A stretch of DNA of 64,000 nt from Devosia pacifica (GTDB taxonomy: Bacteria; Pseudomonadota; Alphaproteobacteria; Rhizobiales; Devosiaceae), in NCBI RefSeq assembly GCF_014652635.1, contig NZ_BMZE01000002.1, positions 1,014,581 through 1,078,580 of the forward strand. The letters are read 5' to 3'. Below, one piece after another: positions 35,286 to 43,536 of this stretch; position 1 is the first letter of the stretch, and every line of letters begins with the position of its first letter. The translations under genes and the position numbers were made by a program. The notes below the pieces were generated by a model. The model searched no databases. It was not told the DNA's origin and saw nothing but the letters and a program-made list of their open reading frames with translations.

Positions 35286-36053
35286 TCATGGTTCACCCCC
35301 CGTGTCGTCCTGAGCAACGAAGATCGCTTTCGGGTGGGAATGATCCTCGGTATCGCGCTGCACCGGCATGGAAGCAGAGGCGCCATCCGTCTGCTTGACT
35401 ATGGCGCGGTCCGCGACTGTCCGGCGGTCAACTGAGCGCGGGACGAACAGCGGCGCTTCGCGCCAGTCGGGTGGCGGTGAGGGTACAGCCGGAGCGCCGG
35501 GCGATGGCAACGTTGCGCCCAGCGCCGGTGCAAGCAGATCGACATAGGCGCGCGTTTCGGCGGGCAGCGGAAGGCCCGTCGCGAGATGCTCGTCGTAGCG
35601 ATCCGGTCCCGCATTGTAGGCCGCGAGCATCGCCGGGATCGTGCCGTAACGGTCGTACATCTCGCGCAGATAGGCCGCGCCCGCCAGGATGTTGTCGCGC
35701 GGGTCGAAGGGATCGGAGCCGAGCCGATGTCGAATGCGCAGGTCTTCCCAAGTCGCCGGCATGACCTGCATCAATCCCTGTGCTCCTGCGCTTGAGACCG
35801 CGCGCGTGTTGCCTGCACTTTCGACACGCATGACGGCGACGATCCAGTGCTCTGGAATGCCGAACCGCTGCGCCGCCTTAGCAATATGGGCGGCAATGGG
35901 ATCGCGGACTTCGTGTCGCCCGGCCGGCGCCGGCTGTGCGGATGCGCCGCCGATGTCGAGGGTGGTGATGACCAGGCCGGAAAGGAGAAGGAGGACGATG
36001 CGGCCGCAGGGACCGCACCGCCGCAATGGTGCTGACGGACCGATGAGCGGCAT
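35286..36053 (-). CDS. Lytic transglycosylase (VirB1/TrbN-like)
   Basis: A 255-residue exported muramidase. A signal peptide or anchor (IVLLLLSGLVITTLDIGGASA) is followed by an SLT domain (about 55-165) with the catalytic Glu in VMRVESAGN and the conserved SAGAQGLMQVMP, DPRDNILAGAAYLREMYDRYG and AAYNAGP motifs. The Pro/Ser-rich tail is variable. It opens peptidoglycan for the conjugation channel. It is encoded four bases from the DUF736 gene on the same strand. Confidence 0.94.
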   Translation of the reverse strand: MPLIGPSAPLRRCGPCGRIVLLLLSGLVITTLDIGGASAQPAPAGRHEVRDPIAAHIAKAAQRFGIPEHWIVAVMRVESAGNTRAVSSAGAQGLMQVMPATWEDLRIRHRLGSDPFDPRDNILAGAAYLREMYDRYGTIPAMLAAYNAGPDRYDEHLATGLPLPAETRAYVDLLAPALGATLPSPGAPAVPSPPPDWREAPLFVPRSVDRRTVADRAIVKQTDGASASMPVQRDTEDHSHPKAIFVAQDDTGGEP

Positions 36054-36056
36054 CGA

Positions 36057-36392
36057 TCAGTCCTGCTCGTCGCGCTTCTTCGGGCGGGTCCAGTGCAGAC
36101 CCCAGTCGCGTCCATCCTCGTCCGACTGGAACAGCCGGGCACGCACCGGAAACGCGAATGCCGGGTCATCGAGGACGACGGAGATGAACGTGCCGGCGCG
36201 GTCGCCGGTATGTTTCCAGCCGGCGCCGACCTCGGGGCCGGTCTCGTCGCCGAGATGAAGGCGGTAGGCCGGTGCGTTCTCGCTGTCGGCGTTTTCGGCC
36301 GTGACGAAGGTGAGCGCGCAGTCGAAGGACAGCGAGCGCATGCGACCGCTGTAGCCGTCTGGTGTGCGCGTGAATTGTCCGATTTGGGGCAT
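36057..36392 (-). CDS. DUF736 family protein
   Basis: A 111-residue soluble protein beginning MPQIGQFTRTPDGYSGRMRSL and containing APAYRLHLGDETGPEVGAGWK and TFISVVLDDPAF, the DUF736 pattern. Such proteins are constant members of alphaproteobacterial conjugative elements and have no known function. It stands between the transglycosylase and the TraF-type peptidase. Confidence 0.92.
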   Translation of the reverse strand: MPQIGQFTRTPDGYSGRMRSLSFDCALTFVTAENADSENAPAYRLHLGDETGPEVGAGWKHTGDRAGTFISVVLDDPAFAFPVRARLFQSDEDGRDWGLHWTRPKKRDEQD

Positions 36393-36440
36393 GGTGAACT
36401 CCTGTTTGAATGCGGTGGGATTGCGAGAAAGCGTGCGTCG

Positions 36441-36986
36441 TCACCGCGTCGGCGCGCGCCAGATGAAGCGGCCATCGCCGTCTTCGTCGGTGTAGAGAGG
36501 GACAGCCCGGCCGATGACGGTCGTCGCCGAAAGCGATCCGAAATACCGCCCGTCGAGGCTGTCGGGGACTTGCCAGTTCATGAGGAAGAGCTCGTCTTCG
36601 GCGACGGTGCGGCAGCCGCTCCAAACCGGCAGCGGGCGGTCCAGGCGATCGCGGTCGCGCGCTTCGCCCATCACGATTCCGTCGACCATGACGGTGCTGC
36701 CGATCCGGCATATGCGCTGTCCCGGCAGCCCGAGGACGCGCTTCAGGATCGGCACGTCGCGGCCGATATAACCGCGCTCGACCATGAAGTCCTCGAGCGG
36801 CTCGGGCGGCATCACGGCGACCAGATCGGGGACATCGAGATGCGCGGCGGGCTCGATCCGATAAAGGCCGATCGGTGCGCTGGCCGACACGTTCCAGACG
36901 AGCTTGAGCGATGTCGGAACGATCGCGGCCGCAGCGACGCCCATGGCGGTGAAGGTGGTCAGCATGACATAGCCGAAGCGGGTCAT
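36441..36986 (-). CDS. traF: TraF-type S26 signal peptidase
   Basis: A 181-residue peptidase of the S26 family that processes the TrbC pilin (and cyclises it in related systems). One N-terminal membrane helix is followed by the Ser active site (SASAPIGLYRI) and the Lys region (ILKRVLGLPGQRICR). The DSLDGRYFGSL block is conserved. The start at 36986 overlaps the DUF2840 stop by four bases and begins MTRFGYVMLTTF; the longer frame upstream is a shadow of DUF2840. Confidence 0.93.
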   Translation of the reverse strand: MTRFGYVMLTTFTAMGVAAAAIVPTSLKLVWNVSASAPIGLYRIEPAAHLDVPDLVAVMPPEPLEDFMVERGYIGRDVPILKRVLGLPGQRICRIGSTVMVDGIVMGEARDRDRLDRPLPVWSGCRTVAEDELFLMNWQVPDSLDGRYFGSLSATTVIGRAVPLYTDEDGDGRFIWRAPTR

Positions 36987-37504
36987 CGTTCGATCTCCCG
37001 CCGCTTGAGCCAGGCCTGATGACGCTCCCGCGTGTAGGGACGCGGTTCCTGGCCGGCGCTCATCCGGTGCGCCACATGGCGCCAGTGATCGGGGGCGGCG
37101 TCGCAGGGATCGACGTCGGCGGCTTCCACCGCGTCGATGTGCTGGAGCACCTTCTCGACCTTCGGCCAGCCTTCGATCTTGAGCAGGATTTCCCCGCCGG
37201 GGCGCACGAAAGGCAGCGTCTGATAAGCGACGCCGGGTTCGACGGCACGCACGATGTCGATGCGCGAGATGACGGTGCCGTAGTCGTTGGCCGCCCATCG
37301 CACGAATGCAAAGACGGCGCCGGGACGGAAGGAAACGACGCGTCGGCGGCGGTCGACGATCCGCTCGCCGGCCCCGCGGCCGAAGCGGATCCAGTATTCG
37401 ATCCTGCCTTCGACCCAGGTCAGTTCGACATGCGTAAGCGCGTCGGAATTGTGTGCGGAGGGCATCGGACTTGCGCCAACACTGGGGGCTGTTGTGCCGG
37501 TCAT
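36983..37504 (-). CDS. DUF2840 family protein
   Basis: A 173-residue soluble protein. The block LTHVELTWVEGRIEYWIRFGR and the DYGTVISRIDIVRAVEPG segment match DUF2840, found next to traF-type peptidases in this class of element and of unknown function. It is joined by four-base overlaps to genes on both sides. Confidence 0.9.
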   Translation of the reverse strand: MTGTTAPSVGASPMPSAHNSDALTHVELTWVEGRIEYWIRFGRGAGERIVDRRRRVVSFRPGAVFAFVRWAANDYGTVISRIDIVRAVEPGVAYQTLPFVRPGGEILLKIEGWPKVEKVLQHIDAVEAADVDPCDAAPDHWRHVAHRMSAGQEPRPYTRERHQAWLKRREIER

Positions 37505-37752
37505 GATGGATCTCCTTCGTCATTGGGGAATTCGCGTGCGAGTAGGTCGCGCAGCATGTCGGCGACGGTGACGCCGCGCTGGAAGGCAGCGATCTTGATG
37601 CGCCCGCGCAACTCGGGCGTGATGTCGATGGTCAGGCGCGCGGTGAATCCGGAGGGCTTGCCGTCACGGGGAGCAGTGTCGTCGGACCTGATCCACTGCT
37701 CGGGATCGCCCGGCCGAGCGGCGAAGGCGCGGCGGTTTGGCCGGTCGCTCAT
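37501..37752 (-). CDS. Ribbon-helix-helix partition partner of ParA
   Basis: A protein of about 83 residues. The C-terminal part (FTARLTIDITPELRGRIKIAA, VTVADMLRDLLAREF) is a ribbon-helix-helix DNA-binding domain. It follows parA directly with an ATGA overlap, the position of a small ParB- or CopG-like centromere-binding partner. The start is set at MSDRPNRRAF, since the longer frame shadows parA. Confidence 0.87.
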   Translation of the reverse strand: MSDRPNRRAFAARPGDPEQWIRSDDTAPRDGKPSGFTARLTIDITPELRGRIKIAAFQRGVTVADMLRDLLAREFPNDEGDPS

Positions 37753-38387
37753 GGCGCGAGCCTTCCGATCTCTGCCGCCAACGCCGCCACTTCCCGCGCG
37801 GCGATGCTGTCTGCGTCGCATTCGCAAACGAGGCGGCCGGATTGAGCAGCCGAGGCGAAGATGACGCGCTGGCCGATCGTCGCGTTAAGAGCCGGCGGGT
37901 CCTGGTCAGCGAGCGCATCGCCGGTCTCGCGCGCGATGATGGTTCGTGCCGGACAGCGGTTGAGCACGAAGCGTACGGCGAGCTGTGGACGGAATATCCG
38001 GGCCTCCTCGATCAGGCGCAGGATCTCCGCCGAGGCCCAGCCATCGAAGGGCGACGGCTGAACCGGAATGAGAATGACGTCGGCGGCAAGTAGCGCCGAG
38101 CGCATCAGTCCCGCGACACGCGGCGGACCGTCTATGACGACATGATCGGCAGTGCGGGCGAGTTCAGGCGCTTCGTGGTGGAGCGTATCCCGCGCCAGGC
38201 CAATGACGCCGAAGCGTCGTGGCAGACCCTCGTGGCTGCGCCGTTCGGACCAGTCGAGCGCCGATCCCTGCGGGTCGGCATCGATCAGGGTGACGGTGCT
38301 TCCGCCTCGCGCCCATTCGCCAGCAAGGTGCAAGGCGAGCGTCGTCTTGCCGACTCCGCCTTTCTGATTGAGGAGCGCCGCGATCAT
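37749..38387 (-). CDS. parA: ParA partition ATPase
   Basis: A 212-residue ATPase of the ParA/MinD group. It has the deviant Walker A KGGVGKTT at the N-terminus, the switch I LIDADPQGSALDW and Walker B DHVVIDGPP. It is the short Ib-like ParA form without an N-terminal DNA-binding domain, so regulation probably rests on its partner. It stabilises the element during excision or replication. ATGA overlaps join it to repA and the partner gene. Confidence 0.95.
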   Translation of the reverse strand: MIAALLNQKGGVGKTTLALHLAGEWARGGSTVTLIDADPQGSALDWSERRSHEGLPRRFGVIGLARDTLHHEAPELARTADHVVIDGPPRVAGLMRSALLAADVILIPVQPSPFDGWASAEILRLIEEARIFRPQLAVRFVLNRCPARTIIARETGDALADQDPPALNATIGQRVIFASAAQSGRLVCECDADSIAAREVAALAAEIGRLAP

Positions 38388-39562
38388 GAGGCGCCTCCAG
38401 AATCGTTTCGGGCAGGCAGATTGCTTGCGGCCGCAGCGTCGTCATCGCGTTTAGAGAATGCCGTCTGACGTCCGTGCTCATCCTCTTTTCGGCCCGTCGG
38501 AGAGCGGTTTTCCCCAGAAGGCGCGCCCCTACAAAAGTTAGATTCTTTGTTAGACTCTAAGTTAAGGGGTCGATTTTCGCTTTGTGCGGAAGAGGTTAGA
38601 TGCGGTTTGGGTTCCCGATAGCACGATGGGTCGGTTCCCGATGGCACGATAGTCCGGGTTCCCGATAGCACGACGGCTTCCACATCCTGTCCACAGGGCG
38701 CCGGCTCGAAGGCGAGCAGCGTGCGCCCGCCCGCCTCGATCTCGAGAAACAGGGAGTAGCCGGGTAGCGGTTGTCGCTGGATGATCGCGCGCAGTTCGAA
38801 GGCGAAGCGCTTGAACGGGGAGAGGCTCCCGGATTTGACGTAAAGGTGCCGGAAGTCGAACCGCCAGCCACGCTTCTGCCGGCCGCCATGCTTCCGCACG
38901 ATCCGGTACAGCCAGCGCTCGATCCCGCCCGTAAGGCCGAAATAGGCGCGGTCGATGGTGAGAACGAGCGCCTCGTCCAGCACCGCCTTGTAGAACCAGT
39001 CCGGCACGATGAGTTCGATGCCATCCGGATTGCCAAACGCGTCGGCGCGTTCGGTCCATTCGTTGATCCAGGAGAAGCGGTGCATGCGCCGACCGGTCGC
39101 TGGTGCAACAGAGTTGGGCTCATTGCGGCTTCGAGGATTCGTCGGCGGCTGCCGCAAGGTGGTCGCGACCGTGGTCGACTGAAGGCGGTCGAGCGCGGCC
39201 CTCAGCCGGCGATAGTCGCGCGCCCCGGTGCCACGTCCGATGAAGGTCAGGATTTCGTATGGGGTGGTTGCGATCAGGCGCGACGTGCGAAAGCCGTTGT
39301 CGCGCGCCTCGACGATCTGGCTGGCCGCCCAGATCAGGATGTCCGCATCCCAGATTGTGGCCATGCCATGCTCTGGCACGGCTTCTACGCGGATGGCGAT
39401 CTCGCCCGCTCGGAAGTCGATCGGCTCGACGCGGTGGGACTTGGAGAGGGAAAAGAAGGGATAGGCCATGAGGTCCTGCGCGTCGCGTGGCGCGAGATCG
39501 CTCGGCAGAGCGCGGAACAGCTCAAGCTGCTCCCGTTCCGATCTGCGGGGCCGCGCCGTCAT
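38384..39562 (-). CDS. repA: RepA, plasmid replication initiator
   Basis: A 392-residue protein of the replication initiator protein A family. Marks: DLMAYPFFSLSKSHRVEPIDF near the N-terminus, TIWDADILIWAASQI and ARDYRRLRAALDRLQSTTV for the winged-helix region, and GGIERWLYRIVRKHGGRQKRGW. The last third carries little conservation and encodes the candidate oriV repeats. It overlaps parA by ATGA. Its presence suggests the element can replicate autonomously after excision or is a plasmid integrated or circular; the sequence alone cannot tell. Confidence 0.94.
   Translation of the reverse strand: MTARPRRSEREQLELFRALPSDLAPRDAQDLMAYPFFSLSKSHRVEPIDFRAGEIAIRVEAVPEHGMATIWDADILIWAASQIVEARDNGFRTSRLIATTPYEILTFIGRGTGARDYRRLRAALDRLQSTTVATTLRQPPTNPRSRNEPNSVAPATGRRMHRFSWINEWTERADAFGNPDGIELIVPDWFYKAVLDEALVLTIDRAYFGLTGGIERWLYRIVRKHGGRQKRGWRFDFRHLYVKSGSLSPFKRFAFELRAIIQRQPLPGYSLFLEIEAGGRTLLAFEPAPCGQDVEAVVLSGTRTIVPSGTDPSCYREPKPHLTSSAQSENRPLNLESNKESNFCRGAPSGENRSPTGRKEDEHGRQTAFSKRDDDAAAASNLPARNDSGGAS
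38537..38674. repeat. Iteron-like array with AT-rich 12-bp repeats in repA, candidate oriV
   Basis: Three near-identical 18-mers of form GGTTCCCGATAGCACGAT at 38610-38627, 38633-38650 and 38657-38674, with starts 23 and 24 bases apart (about two helical turns). Beside them is an AT-rich stretch of three 12-bp units starting GTTAGA or GTTAAG at 38537, 38549 and 38561. The 18-mer periods are not multiples of three, so the encoded protein is not repeated and the conservation is at DNA level. Iterons plus an AT-rich melting region inside an initiator gene recall lambda ori within gene O. Confidence 0.68.
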
Positions 39563-39570
39563 GGGAGTAA

Positions 39571-39843
39571 TCAGCGGTTCTCGGCAGATGACGGATCGTC
39601 ATGACGCTTGGCCGGAAGGACCGAGCCGATGCCGGGGTCGGAGGTGGATTGCTTGACGCCACGTTCCGCCCAGGCCTGCAGGTCGTCGACGGAATAGACG
39701 ACCCGGCCACCAAGTTTGCGGTAGGCCGGACCGGTACCATAGGTGCGGTGTTTCTCCAGGGTTCGGGCGGAAAGGCTGAGGAACCGGGCCGCCTCAGGCG
39801 TTCTCAGATAGCGCGGCGGGATGCCGGCGATGGCTGCGGACAT
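39571..39843 (-). CDS. AlpA-like helix-turn-helix protein
   Basis: A protein of about 90 residues. RYLRTPEAARFLSLSARTLEKHRTYG, then GPAYRKLGGRVVYSVDDLQAWAE, is the MerR-like/AlpA excisionase helix-turn-helix common in mobile elements. It sits nine bases upstream of repA and may act as excisionase or regulator. The start at 39843 follows GGAGG; the upstream extension has no support. Confidence 0.9.
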   Translation of the reverse strand: MSAAIAGIPPRYLRTPEAARFLSLSARTLEKHRTYGTGPAYRKLGGRVVYSVDDLQAWAERGVKQSTSDPGIGSVLPAKRHDDPSSAENR

Positions 39844-39971
39844 GATCGTGCCTCCATGATCCTTGCTGGCGCAGCCGGATATCGGCGGGGGCGCGAGGGT
39901 CACGGTGGCGGAGAAGAAAGGGCGCGGGGGAGTGCGAAGATTCTAGACAGGAATCGCACCCCGATCGGCGG

Positions 39972-40517
39972 TTAGCTCAGGTCGGGGCGGTGACCGAGAA
40001 GAAGCCTGCGATAACCGCCGGCCATGAGATCGAAGCCGGCGGCGACGCGGCGCATCACGGTGTCGCGAAGGGGGGCGGATTTCCAGGTTATGGAGTTGAC
40101 TGGCGCGGCGCCAAAGACAGCTTCGGCGATTTCTTGATAAGTGGCTCCTGCCTGTCGACCGTCGATCGCGCGGAGGCTCTCTATAAGGCGCTGTCTGCGT
40201 TGATGCGTTATCCGCCTGTCCGGCGCGGCACGGTGGTGGAGGGCAGCATCGCGAAACCGGATTATTGTATCGGCGCGATCCCGGATAAACTGGTCGATCA
40301 GCGTGATGGCCGCGACCGGACCGTTTGGCGGGCGGCTGTCAGGGCAGACCGCTACGAATTGTGCGGCGCCAATGGCGAAGTGGATATACAGACCCTCATC
40401 CGCCGCCCTGGTGTCGGCGGGAACGATGGTGACATTTACCGTGGGCATGGTGGGGGACGTCTGAGCGGTCAGAATAAGGACGCCTGGATGGTGAGCGTCA
40501 CGCTTATCGAAAAACAC
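39972..40517 (-). CDS. DUF2285 protein, truncated at its N-terminus
   Basis: The C-terminal DUF2285 domain is well kept (RRQRLIESLRAIDGRQAGATY, EIAEAVFGA, LRDTVMRRVAAGFDLMAGGYRRLL). Homologous-looking sequence continues up to about 40495 (HHPGVLILTA), but the N-terminal domain of about 80 residues expected in this family is missing because phage DNA begins there. A GTG at 40517 or ATG at 40448 could still start translation. DUF2285 proteins are usually backbone genes near the repA end of these elements. Confidence 0.72.
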   Translation of the reverse strand: MFFDKRDAHHPGVLILTAQTSPTMPTVNVTIVPADTRAADEGLYIHFAIGAAQFVAVCPDSRPPNGPVAAITLIDQFIRDRADTIIRFRDAALHHRAAPDRRITHQRRQRLIESLRAIDGRQAGATYQEIAEAVFGAAPVNSITWKSAPLRDTVMRRVAAGFDLMAGGYRRLLLGHRPDLS

Positions 40518-40610
40518 GACCTGCCGGGGCTGAAGCTGCGTCCCGGCACCACCAAGGTCTCACCCGAACTGCGCGACGAGCTGGCAGCGGCGGGCAAACT
40601 CGCGGAGTAA
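40488..40610 (+). CDS. Short fragment at the element-phage junction
   Basis: A 40-residue frame (beginning MVSVTLIEKHDLPGLKLRPG, ending AAGKLAE) with AAGGA about 7 bases upstream. The end overlaps the ribosome site of the tail-fibre gene. Since the first bases overlap the truncated DUF2285 gene, it is probably the 3' end of a longer phage gene cut by the junction, possibly a baseplate or tail gene. It may still be translated by chance. Confidence 0.42.
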   Translation: MVSVTLIEKHDLPGLKLRPGTTKVSPELRDELAAAGKLAE

Positions 40611-40616
40611 CGCCAT

Positions 40617-41813
40617 ATGGCCATCGAGTTCGGAAGCCCGAACCTGCCGGCAATGCGGGACGGCAAGAACGGCACGATCCTCAGTGCTGACTACTTCAAT
40701 CCGATCTTTGCACGGCTCGACGGGCGCCTGCATGTCGTCGAGCAGCTTCGTGCCTCCTGGCTTGAGGCGGTCGACACCGTCACCCGTCAGGGCCTCACCC
40801 GGATCGACGTCGTTCTCGCTCCAGCTTTTGAAAAGCTGGGGCAGGTGCTCGAGCTTGGGTTCCTGGTGGTGTCGAGCAGCACGCCGGCAACGCTCAGTGA
40901 AGGTGCGAACATCACCTTTGTGACCGATGCCGGTGTGCAAAGCGAGCTGTTCACGCCAAGCCCGATGCTGTCGGTGCAGAAGCGCGGCTCGGTCGACGAT
41001 TGGGCCGTTGTCAAGCTGATGGCGCCGTACAATCGGGTGACGAGAGAGCTGCAGGTTCAGGTTGTCGCCACGAGCGGCGACGGCCTTGAGCATGACGATT
41101 GGGATATCGGGGCACTTGCGGGCTCGACGGCCGCGCAACTTGCGATGCTTGATCGCGTGGAGACGGCGCGAGCTGAGGTTGCGGCGAACCGTGCCGCTGT
41201 CACCGCCGATAAACAAACCGTCGCCACTGACAAGGCGGCAGTGACCGCGCTGCGCGGCGAGGCGCTGACCTATCGCAACGCGGCCGAGACTTTCCGAGAC
41301 CAGGCGGCGGCTTCGGCTGCAGCTGCGGCTCTGTTCGACCCGGCCTCGTTCTATTCAAAGAGCGAGACCTACACGAGGAGCCAGGTCGAGACACTGATCG
41401 CCAATGCGGTCAATGCTCTCATTGGCGGTGCGCCTGGTGCGCTCGATACGCTGAACGAACTCGCTGCGGCATTCGGCGACGATCCGAACTTCGCCACGAC
41501 AGTGCTCAACAGCCTTGCGACCAAGGCGCCGATCGCTGCAACGCAGGTGTCGACCAACGTCACGCTGGTGCCGGGGCAGCGGGCCTGGGTGATGACCGAT
41601 GCTGCAGCCCGCACAGCGACGCTGCCGTCGAACCCCACAACCGGCGCGGAAGTGCAGGTGGCGCGTGTAGGCGCCAACCTTGTCACCATCAACCGCAACG
41701 GCAAGACCATTGCCGGGCTCTCGGAAAACCTCGTGATCGATGAAGATTTGCGCATCGTGTCGCTGACCTATGTCGGCAACACCTGGCGCGTTACCGCTGG
41801 GAGCATCGCCTGA
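40617..41813 (+). CDS. Phage tail fibre protein
   Basis: A 398-residue structural protein. The N-terminal part attaches to the tail; a central Ala-rich coiled coil (about 180-250, ETARAEVAANRAAV) is followed by the fibre repeat element SKSETYTRSQVETLIANAVN and GAPGALDTLNELAAAFGDDPN, common in tail fibres, and a beta-rich C-terminus (ISLTYVGNTWRV-like). No invertase or diversity-generating reverse transcriptase is near. It is joined to the next gene by TGATG. Confidence 0.88.
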   Translation: MAIEFGSPNLPAMRDGKNGTILSADYFNPIFARLDGRLHVVEQLRASWLEAVDTVTRQGLTRIDVVLAPAFEKLGQVLELGFLVVSSSTPATLSEGANITFVTDAGVQSELFTPSPMLSVQKRGSVDDWAVVKLMAPYNRVTRELQVQVVATSGDGLEHDDWDIGALAGSTAAQLAMLDRVETARAEVAANRAAVTADKQTVATDKAAVTALRGEALTYRNAAETFRDQAAASAAAAALFDPASFYSKSETYTRSQVETLIANAVNALIGGAPGALDTLNELAAAFGDDPNFATTVLNSLATKAPIAATQVSTNVTLVPGQRAWVMTDAAARTATLPSNPTTGAEVQVARVGANLVTINRNGKTIAGLSENLVIDEDLRIVSLTYVGNTWRVTAGSIA

Positions 41814-42538
41814 TGGCCAATCTGTCAGAGCTTATGGGTGGTGGCAGCGTCAGCGGCATCCTGGATGAACAAGTTTTCGATGCCTCCGGCACATGGACGA
41901 AGCACGAAGACGCGGCGGCAGGTGACATTGTCGAAATCGAAATGCACGGCGCGGCTGGCGGAGGCTATTCGTATAGCGGTAGCGGTAGATACGTTTGGAG
42001 CGGCCAGCCTGGGTCATATGTGCGCTTCAGAGTTTTCGCGCGCCACTTAGCCGCGTCGCAGCCCGTTATCGTCGGTTCAGGCGGCGCGCCGAACGGGGGC
42101 AGTGGCGGGGGCACCGAATTTGCAGGCGTATTTCTGCAAGGCGGATCGGGGGGATATTACGACGTCGACTACCCCACCAGCACGTTCAACAATGCTTTTG
42201 TGCCGCGGATCTCCAGTGCCATCGACTGGCGCGCAATGGATGTTTACGACGCCCAGATCGGCAACAACTCGACCGAAACAGGTTACCGCCCGGCACTGTT
42301 TTTCATGTGCGGGGGGAGTGCAGGGTACTTCAGAGATTCAAGCATCGGCTATCGCAAGGACACGCTGTTCGGTGGGAAAGCCGGCGACATCCGTGACAGA
42401 TCGGGCAACGTCCAGGGAACCCGAGGAACATTTGACGGCGAAAATCCCGGCGGATCGGGCGGGGCTACCGCGTCAGGTACGGCGGGCAAGGGCGGCAATG
42501 GCCGCGTGATCATTCGCGTTCTGAAGGGTGCTGCATAA
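41813..42538 (+). CDS. Gly-rich phage tail appendage protein
   Basis: A 241-residue protein with an N-terminal linker, a Gly-rich domain (AAGGGYSYSGSGRY, GSGGAPNGGSGGGTEFAG) and a C-terminal GGSGGATASGTAGKGGNGRVIIRV typical of Gly-rich fibre tips. It probably contacts the host surface. The TGATG junction with the fibre gene and TAATG with the next suggest coupled translation. Confidence 0.78.
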   Translation: MANLSELMGGGSVSGILDEQVFDASGTWTKHEDAAAGDIVEIEMHGAAGGGYSYSGSGRYVWSGQPGSYVRFRVFARHLAASQPVIVGSGGAPNGGSGGGTEFAGVFLQGGSGGYYDVDYPTSTFNNAFVPRISSAIDWRAMDVYDAQIGNNSTETGYRPALFFMCGGSAGYFRDSSIGYRKDTLFGGKAGDIRDRSGNVQGTRGTFDGENPGGSGGATASGTAGKGGNGRVIIRVLKGAA

Positions 42539-42966
42539 TGCGCATAGCAATCGATCAAGACAGCAATGGCGTCATCGACAACGTCATCGAGGCAGAAGGC
42601 GTTGAAGCCGCGCAGGCGATCTTTCCCGGTGCCAGCGTGTTCGCCTCTGACGAGATCGGCCCCGGCTGGGCATCCGATGGCGAGGGCGGGTGGCAGGCAC
42701 CAGCAACGCAGCCCGAATTCGAACCACAAGCGCCGGTCCGCATCGACACGCCGCTGTTCCTCATGCGCTTCACGCCTCAGGAGCGCATCGGTATTCGTCA
42801 GGCAGCAAAGACTGACCTCGTGATCGAGGACTGGTTCGCGATCATCAACGATCCGCGGCTCGCCTATATCGAGCTCGGCGATCCGAACCTCACGGCCGGA
42901 ATGGGATACCTCGTGCAGCAGGAGCTGTTGACCGAGGCCCGCGCGCAAGAGGTGCTGGCGCCATGA
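42538..42966 (+). CDS. Hypothetical tail-fibre accessory protein
   Basis: A 142-residue soluble acidic protein. The GGWQAPATQPEFEPQAP segment and position straight after the fibre genes suggest a fibre assembly or chaperone role, as with tail fibre assembly proteins, but I cannot match it to a family. Coupled start (TAATG) with the Gly-rich gene; ATGA with the next. Confidence 0.6.
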   Translation: MRIAIDQDSNGVIDNVIEAEGVEAAQAIFPGASVFASDEIGPGWASDGEGGWQAPATQPEFEPQAPVRIDTPLFLMRFTPQERIGIRQAAKTDLVIEDWFAIINDPRLAYIELGDPNLTAGMGYLVQQELLTEARAQEVLAP

Positions 42967-43415
42967 TCACCCTCGCGTTCTACAATGGCGAGGGCGACTG
43001 GTTCGACAAGCTGATCCACTGGTGGACGTGTGGCGCCTATAGTCATGTTGAACTCGTCGTCGGCGATCCCGAAACGTGGCCGGGCGAGGTGATCATCCTC
43101 TCGTCGTCTCCACGCGATGGTGGCGTTCGCGAGAAGCGCCTGGCACTCGACCCGAAGCACTGGACGCTCGTGACCGTGCCCGGCGATGCCGACCACGCAG
43201 CCATGTTCATCCGTGGCTGGATCGGCGCTCGCTATGACTGGCTCGGCATAGTTCTCAGCCAGGTCATCCCGATCGACTGGCATTGGTCGAACCGATGGTT
43301 CTGCTCGGAGATCTGCGCAGCGGCTTTAGGCATACCAGAGCCGCAGCGGATGAGCCCTTCGGGGCTACATCGATACCTGACGAAAGCCCGGCCTGAGAGC
43401 CGGGCTTTTTCATGA
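42963..43415 (+). CDS. Permuted NlpC/P60-like (YiiX-type) hydrolase
   Basis: A 150-residue protein. The motifs AYSHVELVVG (His) and NRWFCSEICAAALG (Cys) in this order are those of circularly permuted papain-fold proteins of the YiiX/NlpC-P60 group, which cut peptides or amides of cell wall or lipids. No signal peptide is visible, so it could act in the virion tail during entry, or in the cytoplasm. A strong terminator overlaps its last codons. Confidence 0.7.
   Translation: MITLAFYNGEGDWFDKLIHWWTCGAYSHVELVVGDPETWPGEVIILSSSPRDGGVREKRLALDPKHWTLVTVPGDADHAAMFIRGWIGARYDWLGIVLSQVIPIDWHWSNRWFCSEICAAALGIPEPQRMSPSGLHRYLTKARPESRAFS
43383..43408 (+). terminator. Rho-independent terminator after the fibre genes
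   Basis: AAAGCCCGGC (43383-43392) and GCCGGGCTTT (43399-43408) form a perfect 10-bp stem with a 6-base loop, followed by TT. It lies inside the last codons of the YiiX-like gene, so it separates the fibre block from the sheath operon. Confidence 0.88.
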
Positions 43416-43536
43416 CGAGAGCAGGGTGGCGCATACGCAAGACTAGATTGCGCTCGAACTCACAGTGCCTTGTTTTCCTGACCAGCCGATTAACGAGCTG
43501 CAGTCCTGATCATCCAAACATTGAAGGAGAGACCCG

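Noticed and set aside
40617..43415. Invertible or diversity-generating tail-fibre system
   Set aside because: No invertase, inverted fibre copies, reverse transcriptase or template repeat in the window.
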